22,032 nucleotides of DNA from positions 2,673,132 through 2,695,163 of the forward strand of contig NW_019091365.1 of assembly GCF_001949145.1 (NCBI RefSeq), given 5' to 3'. Positions 1 through 10,587 of this stretch are shown one piece after another. The notes below the pieces were generated by a model. It was not told the origin of the DNA. It was given only the letters and a program-made list of their open reading frames with translations, and ran no database searches. Origin of the DNA: Acanthaster planci (taxonomy: Eukaryota > Echinodermata > Asteroidea > Valvatida > Acanthasteridae). Every line of letters begins with the position of its first letter. The stretch's first letter is position 1. A program made the position numbers and the translations under genes.

Positions 1-98
1 AGCTTACCCGGTAGGCTAAGGTACTGTTGGTATTTGACGGGGGTGAATTAGAGTCTCTTATAGCTACTGACTGACAGCCAGCGTTGGGAAAATAAAAG

Positions 99-171
99 GC
101 CACCAGAGGGATTCGAACCCACCATCTTACGATCTGATAACAACGAGCTTAACCACTCGGCCATTTCAGAG
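99..171 (-). pseudogene. tRNA-like relic or tRNA-derived SINE head
   Basis: Read on the minus strand, this stretch has a perfect Pol III A box (TGGCCGAGTGG, plus-strand 153-163) and a B box (GGTTCGAATCC type, plus-strand ~108-119) about 33 nt apart, followed by a TTTT stop just past the 3' end (~93-96). The A-box region resembles tRNA-Ser/Leu. The T stem has one mismatch, the putative acceptor strands do not pair, and there is no long variable arm, so I do not believe it is a working tRNA. It is either a decayed tRNA gene or the promoter head of a tRNA-derived SINE whose body would run towards position 1 and off the window. Confidence 0.6.
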
Positions 172-399
172 GTACTGCTTTTCGATGTTCATATTAAGCA
201 TATAACAAAACCATCAACCTTACTGCGCAGAATGTTTCCGTGTAAAGACTGAGTGATTGAGACGTTACTATAGTGCATTACGTAGCAAAATACTCATTCA
301 CAAAAACATGTTCTCCATGACTGCTCCTTAGTATTTTTAAATGAGCGCGCATCAATATGGGCAAGTCCCTGGATCACGTCTGTTTACCTGTCTACATGT

Positions 400-879
400 C
401 TGATTTTTTAATAGTATTATGTGAATGAAACGCCATTTTTTTGGGTTTTTTTTTTTGGGGGGGGCTTTCTTTCGTTTTCTTTATTAATACAAAATGACAG
501 CCGAAGCTAGAATCAGGAACCCAATACTTATGCTAAATTACAATTTTATTTCGTGCGCTGGATCCGATGTGTGGTGTATAGCTCTTCAGACACATTGTCC
601 TGTGACGAGAATCTCTTTACATCAAACTCCTTCTCTTTATATATCTGATTTTTTACTAGTATTATGTGAATGAAACGCCATTTTTTCGGGGTTTTTTTGG
701 GGGGGGGCTTTCTTTCGTTTTCTTTATTAATACAAAATGACAGCCGAAGCTAGAATCAGGAACCCAATACTTATGCTAAATTACAATTTTATTTCGTGCG
801 CTGGATCTGATGTGTGGTGTATAGCTCTTCAGACACATTGTCTTGTGACTAGAATCTCTTTACATCAAACTCCTTCTCT
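400..879. repeat. Recent tandem duplication, two ~236-bp copies
   Basis: Copy 1 (400-636) and copy 2 (645-879) are nearly identical, starting CTGATTTTTTA and ending CTCCTTCTCT. Differences are a few substitutions (for example GGATCCGATG versus GGATCTGATG) and the lengths of the internal T and G runs. The offset is 245 bp at the start and 243 bp at the end. No reading frame spans either copy. It reads as a young noncoding tandem duplication, perhaps part of a repeat family, with slippage in the homopolymers. Confidence 0.9.
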
Positions 880-1774
880 ATGAAGATATGGTTGAACAAA
901 CACTTTTTCTGTCGTGTTATAATTCATGTAGACCTTAAGTTGTATTTTCAGTTGTGGGCAATGTTGATGTGCTTCTTCGTATCTCATTTTGTTATGAGTC
1001 ACTTTGTTTTACACTTACGTGCTACATTGAGGCTTTCTTCCGGCACAGCATCACAGTTGCGCTCATGAATATGGAAATACTCGTTAGCATGAAAGCAAAA
1101 AAGGCAATGAATCACCCTTTGAAAATGGTGAAACAAAAGTTGGAAGTAAGGTTAACCGAGAGAGAAAGGTGCATTTTGAAGGTTTGTATTAACGAATCGA
1201 TGTATCCTTTCCATAAAACTTGCAAATTCAGATTGTCAAAATCTAACTTGGAAAAAGATGGAAGATGAATTTTCCAACTTTCTTTATCCGTCACCCTTTA
1301 TGTCATTTCACATATGCCAGTCTGAGTACAAGCAAGTGTTGGAGCAAAAGTTTTGATTCTCAAGGCCAAGTTTTGACCCGCAAGCCTTAAGACCAAGGCA
1401 GAGGCTTAGCCCTGAAGTCTCACGCCCTGCAGTGAAAAGATAAAAGCTGTCACATCATAACTAATCATGACTTACTTATCGTCGAATTGGCAGATAGTTC
1501 CAATGCCAGCCTATTCGTATTTTTATTACAGTGATATAAAATCTGTGAGAGGTGATAAGTACAATGAGAACTGCATGACGTGTTCAAGATCACGGCGTGG
1601 AAAGTGGGGAAATTTCCCGAGTTCAGCATTCTCAGAGACTTGATCAACGGTCCTCACCGTAGATCAGAATAATGATGTTCTATGATCCTGGCCAAATTGT
1701 TAAGGCAAGTGTGTCAATACCCACACCCTCCTTAAGTTGCACAGACCATAACCTTGAGCAATGGCATATTTACC
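880..1774. other. Intergenic, nothing recognised
   Basis: Only short open frames on both strands, without splice-site context or recognisable protein motifs. I see no RNA gene or named repeat here. Confidence 0.5.
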
Positions 1775-1823
1775 GGGGGGAGGGCGGGGGGGTGTGCCCC
1801 CTGCGAATGCCCATGCCCCCAGT
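1775..1823. repeat. G-run/C-run low-complexity element
   Basis: Runs of G6, G3 and G7 are followed within 50 bp by C5 runs, so either strand could fold back G against C or form a G-quadruplex. It resembles the G/C-run hairpin at 20880-20906 near the right end, which suggests a dispersed family, though the two are not similar enough for me to prove this by eye. Confidence 0.45.
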
Positions 1824-4800
1824 CAATGTTTTGAGATTTGGCTGGGAGAGTTACAAACCACACGCCTGTATTTTCTATTGTGGTACACCCTCAACCACAC
1901 CGAAGGCCATCTTATCACTTGTCGTCTAAAAGAAAGAAGGAATATTTATTCTGATACCTCGCTATCAGAATTCTGCCTCCTTACTGGGAGAGCTTATTAA
2001 AGGTGTGTCATCGAGTTCTTGCACGAGTAAAGCCTTAACAAGGTAGTTGGTCTTGACATTACATACACTGCATTCCGCTTTTAGGCGATACAAATTACTT
2101 CCAAAATCAACCCTCAATGCCATCCATGCAAACCTAAAATGAAGGCACAAAATATGTATTATAAAAATTGCAAGGGTGCAGGTCAAAGACCTTGAGGCTA
2201 TGTCACATGCCAAACGCCAAGCCCGATCCACGACTTGCGGTGGAAATGAAGTACAACTTAAAGATGGCCAGCAGCGGCACCTGCTAGCGAGATGTCACAG
2301 CAACGGCGGGGGGCCACGGAGCGCTCCCACGGGGGAATCCACGGTTGGGCGTCGGATGCTTTACCGAGGCGCACGTCGACTTCAGTCATGCTCAACAATC
2401 TCGTCAGCGTTTGTGGGGCTACACTGCCACAGCATCTTAGAGGTTAACTACCCCTCAAGCTACTGTCATTTCCGTTCTGTTGTGGTCGTCATGGACGGTT
2501 AATTGAATTAGTAATATTTTGCGGTGGGCCGGACTCAAGGTCAGGCGTAGCGGGAAATAATTTTGTGTTCATCGTCCGGGCCGTGCCCTACGTGTGTGTG
2601 TGTGTTCGGCTATTAGGCCTAAGGAAAAGGCAAGTCACTACACAGGATTCTTACCGTTCTGAATTAAGTAAGGAACATCTGCTTTGGATTTTGCCAGTTC
2701 TTTTCCTCAGCAGGAATTCAAAGGAAACGTTCCAAATCTGGATAAAAATAAGTCTTCTACTACAAAGGATAGCTTTACACCTGGTCACGCGTAGGGTGGA
2801 AGAAATTAGGAAACGTTATTGATAAGAATAATTTAATCTATAAAAAAACGAACCAAAGTGAACCTTTTAAAGTGGTTGAGTATAATGCACGAAACTGAAT
2901 TGATTTTTATTCCTCACTTTGGCAATAATACCGCATAAATCCATGCATATAATAAGAAATAAAATTATCACTGTTGCCATGAACAGTGGAACTTGGCTAC
3001 ACTGCTGCATAACATTGGCGGAATAGGGCGACAATCGTTTCACTTAAATCGAAGCATTGCTTACCTCTCAAGGCTTAAAAAGGCTCCATGAGGCAATATT
3101 TCGAAAAGCGGGCTTAATGACACCATGTTTGTCTCCCAAAGACCCAAACCTAGTTGTGAGAGTCACTGTAGTTATAACGCACACAAGTCATGCAGGTCCA
3201 TCAGTATCGGTTCTCTAAGCACTGCGTCGTTATTATTCACCACCGTAGGATTATTTAATTATGGTTGAATAATCCAAACCTTAAGACGATGGGATTCGAC
3301 AGTCTGCATCGACAACGAGGCTCAATGTTGTCTGCAAGTGAAACAAGGGAAGTAAAAGCCAAACCAGGACGTCTGGAACTTGAGTGATGAATCAATGAAC
3401 CCTCGAATCATGATGGAACAATTATTCCGCGGACGTCTGAACAAATCGCATTATAAATTCGAACTGTCGAACTTTCGGACTTTTGCATTAAAATACTCTG
3501 ATTAACGAACCATGTTTCAAAGAGAAAAGACAAATGACTTTTCTATTTATAATTCACTGGTTTCAAAATAAAAGAGAAAGTGCAGATGTACAATCTATGA
3601 ACCCCCTAAAAAATAACATGAACGACAATTAGCAGCAAACAACACAAACAAACCACGGCCCACTGCGTATGGTCCTACAGATTTTTAAGAAATGCATCGT
3701 CTTGGCTCCACTGTCTCGCGTATAACTGCCAATAAACAACATGCAGTGGGGTCTTAGTACATTAGAGACAATTAGAATTGGTTCACGCAAAGCATACGTA
3801 TGCGACTGAGAAAAAATGGTTAATTTGAACCCCGCACTATGAGCAGTGCACATTCCACATCAATATACTGTATATGCTCAAATTTTCACTCCTAGGTTTG
3901 TGAAGTAACCGCACAAAACGGCGATATAACCTCTCGGTTTTTCCGAGCAATATATCTGTTATCTCATACTCGAATCATTTAGGGTCCCCATCGTGCGTGT
4001 ACAATAATTACGCCGTGTGCAAAAATGACCTCTTACACGCGGTGGTACATCTACACAACTACGTCAGTGCATGGTCGTGCGATGGCCGTGAACTCTGGTA
4101 TCTTAAGGTTCCAAGGTACATTGCAACGTTTGTTATGAAACAACCGCAAAGGAATGCCACTCGATAAGATTGGCTGAAGATAGTTTTGAAACAGACGTCA
4201 AAGAGATAATCATACGGGAATCATACCCATTTCGTTTATGTGTTTGCATTAAATGGGTTCAACACACAAAAGTTAAGGGGATGCAGGAAGTGCAGTGCAA
4301 TGTAATTGGGAGGTTCTTTAAAATGGAGTTGTTCTAAGGATTCGAATGATCATTTACTAATTTGGTAAAAAAGACCAGACTAGGTTTTTATTATTAGGAA
4401 CTCATGAATACCTGAGACACATTTACCTTGGAAGATTTTGATTGGTCTAGAAACCTTCACGTGGTCTCCACGGTGGACGGTAAAGTAGGTGACTGTTTTT
4501 TTCAGATGACAAAAACGTCCGAGTCAGATACATGTTTAAACCCTCCAGTAATGAAACATGATGGTCCCTGACATAGGACATAAAAAGCTGCATCTGTTGT
4601 CGGTATTACTTTAAGAAATAATTCTTTAAAAAGTCTCTTGAAGTAGGCAGTATTTAATGCTGAAGAAAATTACCGATATAATGAGGTGGCGTACCTTGGA
4701 ACTGCTATTGAAAAAGGCGCAGTTTAACAGATTTCCGAAACACGGTTCCACGGATGCTATAACTTACTGTCGAACAGTCGTCTGGTGCATACACAGCAAC

Positions 4801-5579
4801 CTTTTTGGAGGGTTACATGAATAAACGAATTTGCACTGACAGTTTTAATGAAGTTTCCCCATGCATAACCGTCGCTGATGAAGTAAGCACAAACACTAAG
4901 ATACTAGTTTGCCCGTCGTTTAAACTGTAACAGCCCCGGGGCTGAACACATATACTGTAGCCACAATAAATCGCAAAATGAAACGAAATTACTGGGCAGT
5001 TTTCAATTATTTATCCAAATTTTGGTCTGGGCTGAAGCATTTCCAGAATTGTATGACAGGGAAAAAGTGTGAACGAGCGATTTTAAACTAGTATAGTCAA
5101 AATCGGTTGAGAACCTGGCTCTGACAACGGACTGAGTCGAGCACTTAGGCGGTTTTAAAAGTTAAAATTCGTTCCATGACACTTTTTCCCTTTAATACCA
5201 CAGTTCAGTGTTCTCGCACCTGTTTGACTTATTGTTTTGTTACCTGTCTGATACCTATCGCTTATCAAACAACTGAAACAAACCAGAGCCATCAATGATA
5301 GACCATTCTCCACTGCAGGCCCTAAAACGCAACAAAATCCACGGGCAACTCGCAATTCTTTTAAAGTCATCACTATCGCTAATGTCCCAAGATTAATTGC
5401 TCAGGATGCAAGGTGTTTAAATAATATTTCTCCGAACCCACTTCCAACCCTGTCCCTCCAAAAAAGAAATGGATATAAGGTTTGCCTGTGCGTGACAAGA
5501 GAACTTGACGATTTAGTGCATAATACCCTCCCATACCAATGAAGAATGGTTCCTCAAGGTTGCATGTATGTCTAGACCT
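1824..5579. other. Long intergenic stretch without a supported gene
   Basis: AT-rich DNA. I noted a short (GT)n run (2592-2604), one TAGGCCTA word (2614-2621), a small CTCGG/CCGAG hairpin (~3931-3945) and a perfect 14-bp palindrome CAGCCCCGGGGCTG (4931-4944). The longest frame, 2176-2502 on plus, has no homology I recognise, no convincing start context and no splice sites, so I do not call it a gene. Confidence 0.5.
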
Positions 5580-6045
5580 GATGAAGTTATCCTGAGAGTG
5601 TCATGCATTAGCAATACTGATATTAACTCCAATGTATCTCCTTGGAAGTTCACAACTGTCCTTGCGCAAGGGGTAGGACTATGTCTTGACCATGTCATGC
5701 CATGTCATGTATAATGCCATGTAAAGTCAAGTCATTCTGTCGTTTAACAGACCTGCTTAACATTAAACGTTGGACCCCTTGGTTTTACGTTCACAACTGT
5801 CCACCCACGCAAGAATAAGGACCCCATTCTTGGGCATATATAAAGACACTGCCGTGTCACCTCATAACATATGTAATGATAGTTAACTCCCTTTCATGTA
5901 TTAACAGACCTGCTGTTGAGGCCTGCTACATGTTAAACCTCCTTTAAAGTGCTCAACTGCCTTGCACATGAAATATAGACTCTGATATGTCATGTCATAC
6001 CAAGTCATGTCATGTCATCTCGTGACAGGCCTGCTTAGCAGTCAA
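5580..6045. repeat. Diverged tandem repeats with CATGT/GTCAT runs
   Basis: Three degraded units share anchor words. GTTCACAACTGTCC occurs at 5648 and 5789, with a variant (GCTCAACTGCC) near 5950. ACAGACCTGCT occurs at ~5747 and ~5903, with a variant at ~6025. Between the anchors lie pentanucleotide tracts made of CATGT/GTCAT (~5691-5736 and ~5986-6018). Spacing is irregular, roughly 120-160 bp. This looks like an old satellite-like array with no coding potential. Confidence 0.6.
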
Positions 6046-6958
6046 AAGCCGTAGTGATGGACATGCTCCCGTGCACCACCACATGATAAACCTAATATCC
6101 TCTTAATATCTCGAAGACGATGTGTAACATTACGACACTACTGGATTGTCGTTATTATTGGTCTTTTGATATTTCTGATTTTCACGAACGACAGGGACTC
6201 CCTCAAAGTTGTGCTAAATCCTTGACTGTGTTCATAGACTAACCAATTAACCTGCTTCTGAACTACGGATTTTCTGAATTTAGATCCAAATTAAGTTGAA
6301 TTCCATTAACAAAACTGTGTTGATTGAGTTCTATACATTGTGGAAAGACTCGTCCAAATTTCTTTCATTGTTTAATTTAATTGACCTGTTATTTTGAAAT
6401 TAAAGTAATTTTGTTTAAGTTATATCTACTCGTTTGTCTCAGTTCATGACACAGCTGTGTATGTGTTTCGAAAACTATGTGACAAGCTGCGACCATCTCT
6501 ATCCGCCCCAAGTGGGGATGGTTCACAAACGACTATGAAATGCCATAATGTCAAACAATATTTCGTCTGGCAGAATGATTCAAATTCGACGACCGGCCAA
6601 TCAGATGACAGGAATATAAACAGGTGTCGTATGTATTATCACTTTAAAAAGCGTACTCTGCGCCGACACTTGAGTAAGGAGGTTTATCGTCTGATAAATG
6701 TTACCTCTTAATTGGCGGTCTCCGGATCAATCAAAGCTTCATACTGTCTGGGAACTATTTGTGAGTTAGAAAATATAATTACAATGTGTTCCATTCAAGA
6801 AATACAAATCATTGAAGAACAATCTAAATCTTACAATGTCAAAATTTGTAGCTTAACGATACTCGTATCCGTTAAATCAAACGTTACGTGCATTTTTCTA
6901 TCTGCGTAAGTAAAACGCAATTAAGAAGTTGGCAAAAGCAATTAAAACCAACGCAACA
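6046..6958. other. AT-rich spacer, nothing recognised
   Basis: Short frames only. The region 6360-6420 is strongly A/T-rich and includes ATTAAA-type words on the minus strand, more than 1 kb past the sulfotransferase stop. No gene is supported. Confidence 0.45.
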
Positions 6959-7125
6959 CGTGCGTTTCACAAAAGTACCCCTCCAAGAGTTTGCAACGCG
7001 TTGGCCAATCACAACGCGCGAAACTTGTCGACTCTTTCCAAACGCGCATTGGTCGACAGATTCCGCCCACTGTGATTGGTCAACGCGTTGCAAACTCTTG
7101 GAGGCGCACTATTGTGAATCGCTCG
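6959..7125. repeat. Large imperfect CpG-rich palindrome with CCAAT boxes
   Basis: Arms 6959-7032 and 7052-7125 (74 nt each) pair with each other around a 19-nt centre. The middle block (6981-7013 against 7071-7103) matches at 32 of 33 positions. The outer 22 nt match at 17 and the inner 19 nt at 13, by my hand count. Each arm carries a CCAAT box (CCAATCACA) and the self-complementary CAACGCGTTG. A third inverted CCAAT (ATTGG, ~7049) and a CCGCCC box (~7064) lie in the inner part. I saw no target-site duplication. It could be a foldback (MITE-like) element or a symmetric promoter or enhancer. It sits about 400 bp past the sulfotransferase stop codon. Confidence 0.75.
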
Positions 7126-7530
7126 TATTCTTAATTAAAAAAAACTAACCTGTAAGCTGTAGACATTTTCGAACAGACGAATACAAGTTAGCCAAGTGGA
7201 TAGCCAACCCCCTCCCCAAAGAAATAGATTATAAACGAAAAAACATGAAAAAATGACCAAAGAGCATAACCTAATTCGTGTCAAAATCATTTCTTAATTG
7301 ACTGTTATCTTAGTTGAATTTTGTAATTGAATCTAATCTGAATGGTACTCTATTTTGCTCCTGGGAAAGAAAAACCCCATACACGCCTTGTACGATTAGT
7401 AGTATCTAGAGCTAATCTACATACATATAGTCAGACATGTCACAGAAAAAAATGGTCCATATTTCCCGTGTACTCCGTGCATGCAAATGCAATATGAAGC
7501 CTACCAGGGAGAATTAATGAGTCCATAGAC
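7126..7530. other. 3' flank of the sulfotransferase gene
   Basis: This is the likely start of the 3' untranslated region (transcription runs right to left). No AATAAA or ATTAAA is visible on the minus strand here, so the poly(A) site is undefined. No other gene is seen. Confidence 0.4.
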
Positions 7531-8553
7531 TCACTTAGTCGTTGAGGCATTCTGCAACCAATTCCTAAATCTGCTCATTGAATACCCAAAAAGCTCATAA
7601 TCAACGTCGTAAAGTTTGGCCAATGCTACGACGTCTTCCGATGCGAGTTTTGGGAACTCCTGCCGAGCGACCGATAATGAGTCCGAACGGCCGGCTGGAA
7701 AACGGAGGTTGCCATTCCCTTGCCGGCGGCCGTCGAGGGCGTTCAGGATAGCTGCCGCGTCGGGGCCCAGGGTCTCGTAATGCCCAACGAAATCGTAGCG
7801 GACGAGGCAAGGACGACATCGGGAGTTGTAGGTTTCCCAGTGCATGTCTCGCACTAGGGGGGACCTGGGTGGCCCAGCAGTCAAGTACTTGACGAATTCA
7901 GTGAAGCTGACCGGCTGATCCTCAACTGCTGATGAAGATAGCACAAGTTGCTGTGCACCGTGGACTGAATCTGATGAGGAGTTGTTGCGTGCTCGGTGCT
8001 TCGAGTAACCCCTTATTTTGGCTCCCCAGGAACTCTGGTAATTGTGCCTTTGGGGCCCCACTAGGAACTTGTCGCGCCATCCTGACACCAGTCGCAACAT
8101 GGGATCCCGAACGAACAAAAACTTGGTGTACTCGCTCAGCCGGCGTTCCCGCTGGTGTGCCGAGTACGTGCCCAGTCGCCGCAACCCCATCCCACCCACG
8201 CTATGGCCGGCTGGGTAGGCGGACGCTAGGGCGTCAAGGACGCGGCGCCAGGCGATCGACGACACCTTTCGAACCTCGCAGAAGACGAACCGATGCCGAT
8301 CGTCTACGAGCAGGTGGCTCGGCGGGACTTCAGCTTTCCTCAGCCGGTGTTTGTCCCGTAGGCTGTCACAGGTTTCCCGCAGAACCTTTCTCCGTAACTG
8401 CTGTGTCTGCCACACATCATAGGTTCTATTGACGGTCTCTGGATGATGCAGGTACCGATAGCTGTCCAACTCTAGTGCAGTGCGGTCTTCAAGCCAGGAT
8501 TTAGACTTTTCTGCCTTGTTATCTATCCAGGAGGCATCACGATAGTTTGTTGT
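7531..8553 (-). CDS. Carbohydrate sulfotransferase (CHST8-14 type), terminal catalytic exon
   Basis: Sulfotransfer_2 family enzyme, which moves sulfate from PAPS to a sugar (GalNAc or glucuronate class acceptors) in the Golgi lumen. In the 426-residue model this exon is residues 87-426. The PAPS 5'-phosphosulfate loop follows VDDRHR, with CEVRKVSSIAW at ~178-188. The 3'-phosphate motif VRDPMLRLVSGWRDKF is at ~234-249. The family block HWETYNSRC...YDFVGHYETL spans ~324-348, and the C-terminal YELFGYS is at ~405-411. Sequons are at ~128, 276, 277 and 421. The frame is open back to a TAA at 8602-8604. I place the acceptor at TATCTTTTCAG|ACA because it is the only good one in that gap. The invariant Pro before the PAPS-binding Lys is Arg here. 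The exact paralogue (GalNAc-4-, chondroitin/dermatan-4- or HNK-1-type) is not resolved. Confidence 0.93.
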   Translation of the reverse strand, partial: TTNYRDASWIDNKAEKSKSWLEDRTALELDSYRYLHHPETVNRTYDVWQTQQLRRKVLRETCDSLRDKHRLRKAEVPPSHLLVDDRHRFVFCEVRKVSSIAWRRVLDALASAYPAGHSVGGMGLRRLGTYSAHQRERRLSEYTKFLFVRDPMLRLVSGWRDKFLVGPQRHNYQSSWGAKIRGYSKHRARNNSSSDSVHGAQQLVLSSSAVEDQPVSFTEFVKYLTAGPPRSPLVRDMHWETYNSRCRPCLVRYDFVGHYETLGPDAAAILNALDGRRQGNGNLRFPAGRSDSLSVARQEFPKLASEDVVALAKLYDVDYELFGYSMSRFRNWLQNASTTK

Positions 8554-10587
8554 CTGAAAAGATACATCAAACCAATGTCTTTCGCAAGCTGTATCATTTC
8601 TTTAGTAGAGGTTTTGCGTAGTAGCCATCTTGCAGGGTAATTTCTTAGTTCCACAGGGATACCCTCTTCGTGCATACCCTGTGGAACAAAAGCACTGGCT
8701 TGTAAGATGACATCCATGCAAACCCTCTATTGTGAGGTTGGAAGCCACACATCTAATCATAACAAAATGCTGATATAACTTATGAAGCTATCCTTCATTG
8801 AGGCTGTGTGGTTTCTTTGTTGCTGCTTTTTTTTTTCGCTTTTCCTGTTGTTTTTGGTGTTGTTTCTGTTCTTAAGGTGGATTTAACCCATACTATGCTG
8901 ACCTACTGGTATGTTTTGCTAAAAATGACTTTCCCACGCACGACGAACGAGCTAATGACGCAATATGCCCGGAGACGTCAGTACGCCGACCTGCCACATA
9001 GCGCATGACTCGATGCACGTTCCAAACGGCATTACGTCTGTTTAGGGTCGACGTCATCGAAATAATCAGGGCAGTCAATACATTGATATTGATTGTCTAA
9101 ACAATGAAAGACAATACCAATGAAAAAACGGCTGTTGTGAGAACGCCTTTCACGTTAAAAGCACTGTTTTCGTGGAGATATTGAAGCATTGTTGGGCAGG
9201 CACATTGTAGGCCTATCAGGCCCACGTTATGCAGACTTCATAATTGTCTCCGTAGTTGGCCTGCACCCTAGCTACATTCTGGTGAGACAGGGGAAGAGGG
9301 CCAGCTGAAATGGCACAATTGGCGGAAACTGCCCCCCCCCAAAAAAAAAAAAATTTCCAGCATGACCACACTCTTTTTTGGGATGTCGAAGCTTTTCAAC
9401 TTTCTAGAGTCGAAGCCAACATTGTGTAAATTTGGACGTCACCGCTTTTCAAGGTCATTTCAAAGTATTATTTGCGTCGAAATCTTCAGGTGGCTTCTGA
9501 AGCGTCCACATCACAGGAGGGAATGGCAGTTCACAAAAGGTTGCCTGAGATACTTTATGACTAAATGTACCAAGTATGAAATGTTGCACACAGACTAATC
9601 CCATTAGACGCCAGAACTGCGGTGGCACCGCACTCACACGCACATTCTTCTGCTTGACGCGCGCGTGCACTTGGCAAGTCACGACACCCTGTTGGTCGAA
9701 GTGACGGCTAACGCGCGCGTACCACCTGCCCGCTAGCGTTATGCTACCACAGTAATGGCTGCTAATTCTGCACCGAAGCGCTGATGTGCTTAAACTTCTT
9801 ATATTTCAAATTACAGTAGTATCTATCATCGCATATTGAAGCTTAGATTACGTTGGTATGGTATTTGCCTTGGTGCGAGAAGGCAAAAACGATGACCCTT
9901 TTAAAGGTTGGAAGCAGCTAAGAATTGTCACGGCGATATGTTCTAAGTCATTTCAGGAAGAAAATGTGGCATTCAGGCAACACTTTCTTTATATACGTCT
10001 GAATTCCTAACAATTTCATTTGAATATTTTGCACATTTCACGTTGAGCAATATCAATGCAGCTCCATAATTGTACCACACAGTGAATGGTCGTCCATCAA
10101 TGTTTATTTAAATACGGCATTGGCCGTTTTGACACAATGAGCTTTTTATTACTTGAAAACAATACCCCTACCCCTCACTGCCGGGGGCCATGCAAAAACA
10201 GGAAAATATTGATCGGCTGGAGAAAGACCTGTCTTTGTTTATGCGCAAGAAGACCAACTGGCATTCATAATTTGGGACTCCTATTGTCTGCATGTAACTG
10301 ATTTTCAATTTGACGGAGCAGACATACGTAACGTGACCATTACTGTTTCCGTGATACCGATTTTGCGACGTTAATAACCTTTCTACATACGCTCATCCAA
10401 CATTCACGTATCCATAAGTAGGCCTCGCTCTTTAATACTTACATGACTTGTATAAACATTGTCAATACCACCGAGGAAAAACCTTCCACTGTAATACAAC
10501 TTGGTAGGCCTATGGGCGGCTAATGCAGAAAGTTCCCTGTTGATTGACAAAAGCCTCTGTATGCATGTACCTAAAGTGCACACTTAC
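8554..10587 (-). other. Proposed intron 2 of the sulfotransferase gene
   Basis: Noncoding in the model. It contains a 65-codon minus-strand open frame (8523-8717) that overlaps the exon 3 acceptor in another phase and matches nothing I know. A 10-bp hairpin (TTCCACAGGG at 8649-8658 against 8677-8686), poly-T near 8828, a CRE/ATF-like cluster (8956-9056), a C-run/A-run (~9333-9354), a 7-bp hairpin with a 1-nt loop (9618-9632) and two ACGCGCGCGT words (~9657 and ~9711) are also present. Confidence 0.45.
8956..9056. promoter_or_regulatory. Cluster of CRE/ATF-like sites
   Basis: Three bZIP-type words occur in 100 bp: TGACGCAAT (8956-8964, a C/EBP-ATF composite type), GACGTCA (8974-8980) and GACGTCA (9050-9056), plus a partial ACGTC near 9034. 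The segment is richer in CpG than the surrounding DNA. It lies in the proposed intron 2 of the sulfotransferase gene. Possible enhancer; sequence words only. Confidence 0.3.

Noticed and set aside
99-171. Functional tRNA-Ser/Leu gene
   Set aside because: The acceptor strands do not pair, the T stem is mismatched and no long variable arm is present.
2176-2502. 108-codon plus-strand frame
   Set aside because: No recognisable domain, no supporting splice or poly(A) signals, and basic random-looking composition.
7601-7819. 72-codon Arg/Pro-rich minus-strand frame
   Set aside because: It is in a different frame of the same sulfotransferase exon, and its composition is that of an off-frame translation.
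7932-8432. 166-codon plus-strand frame
   Set aside because: It lies opposite the GC-rich sulfotransferase catalytic exon and is a shadow of that coding sequence.
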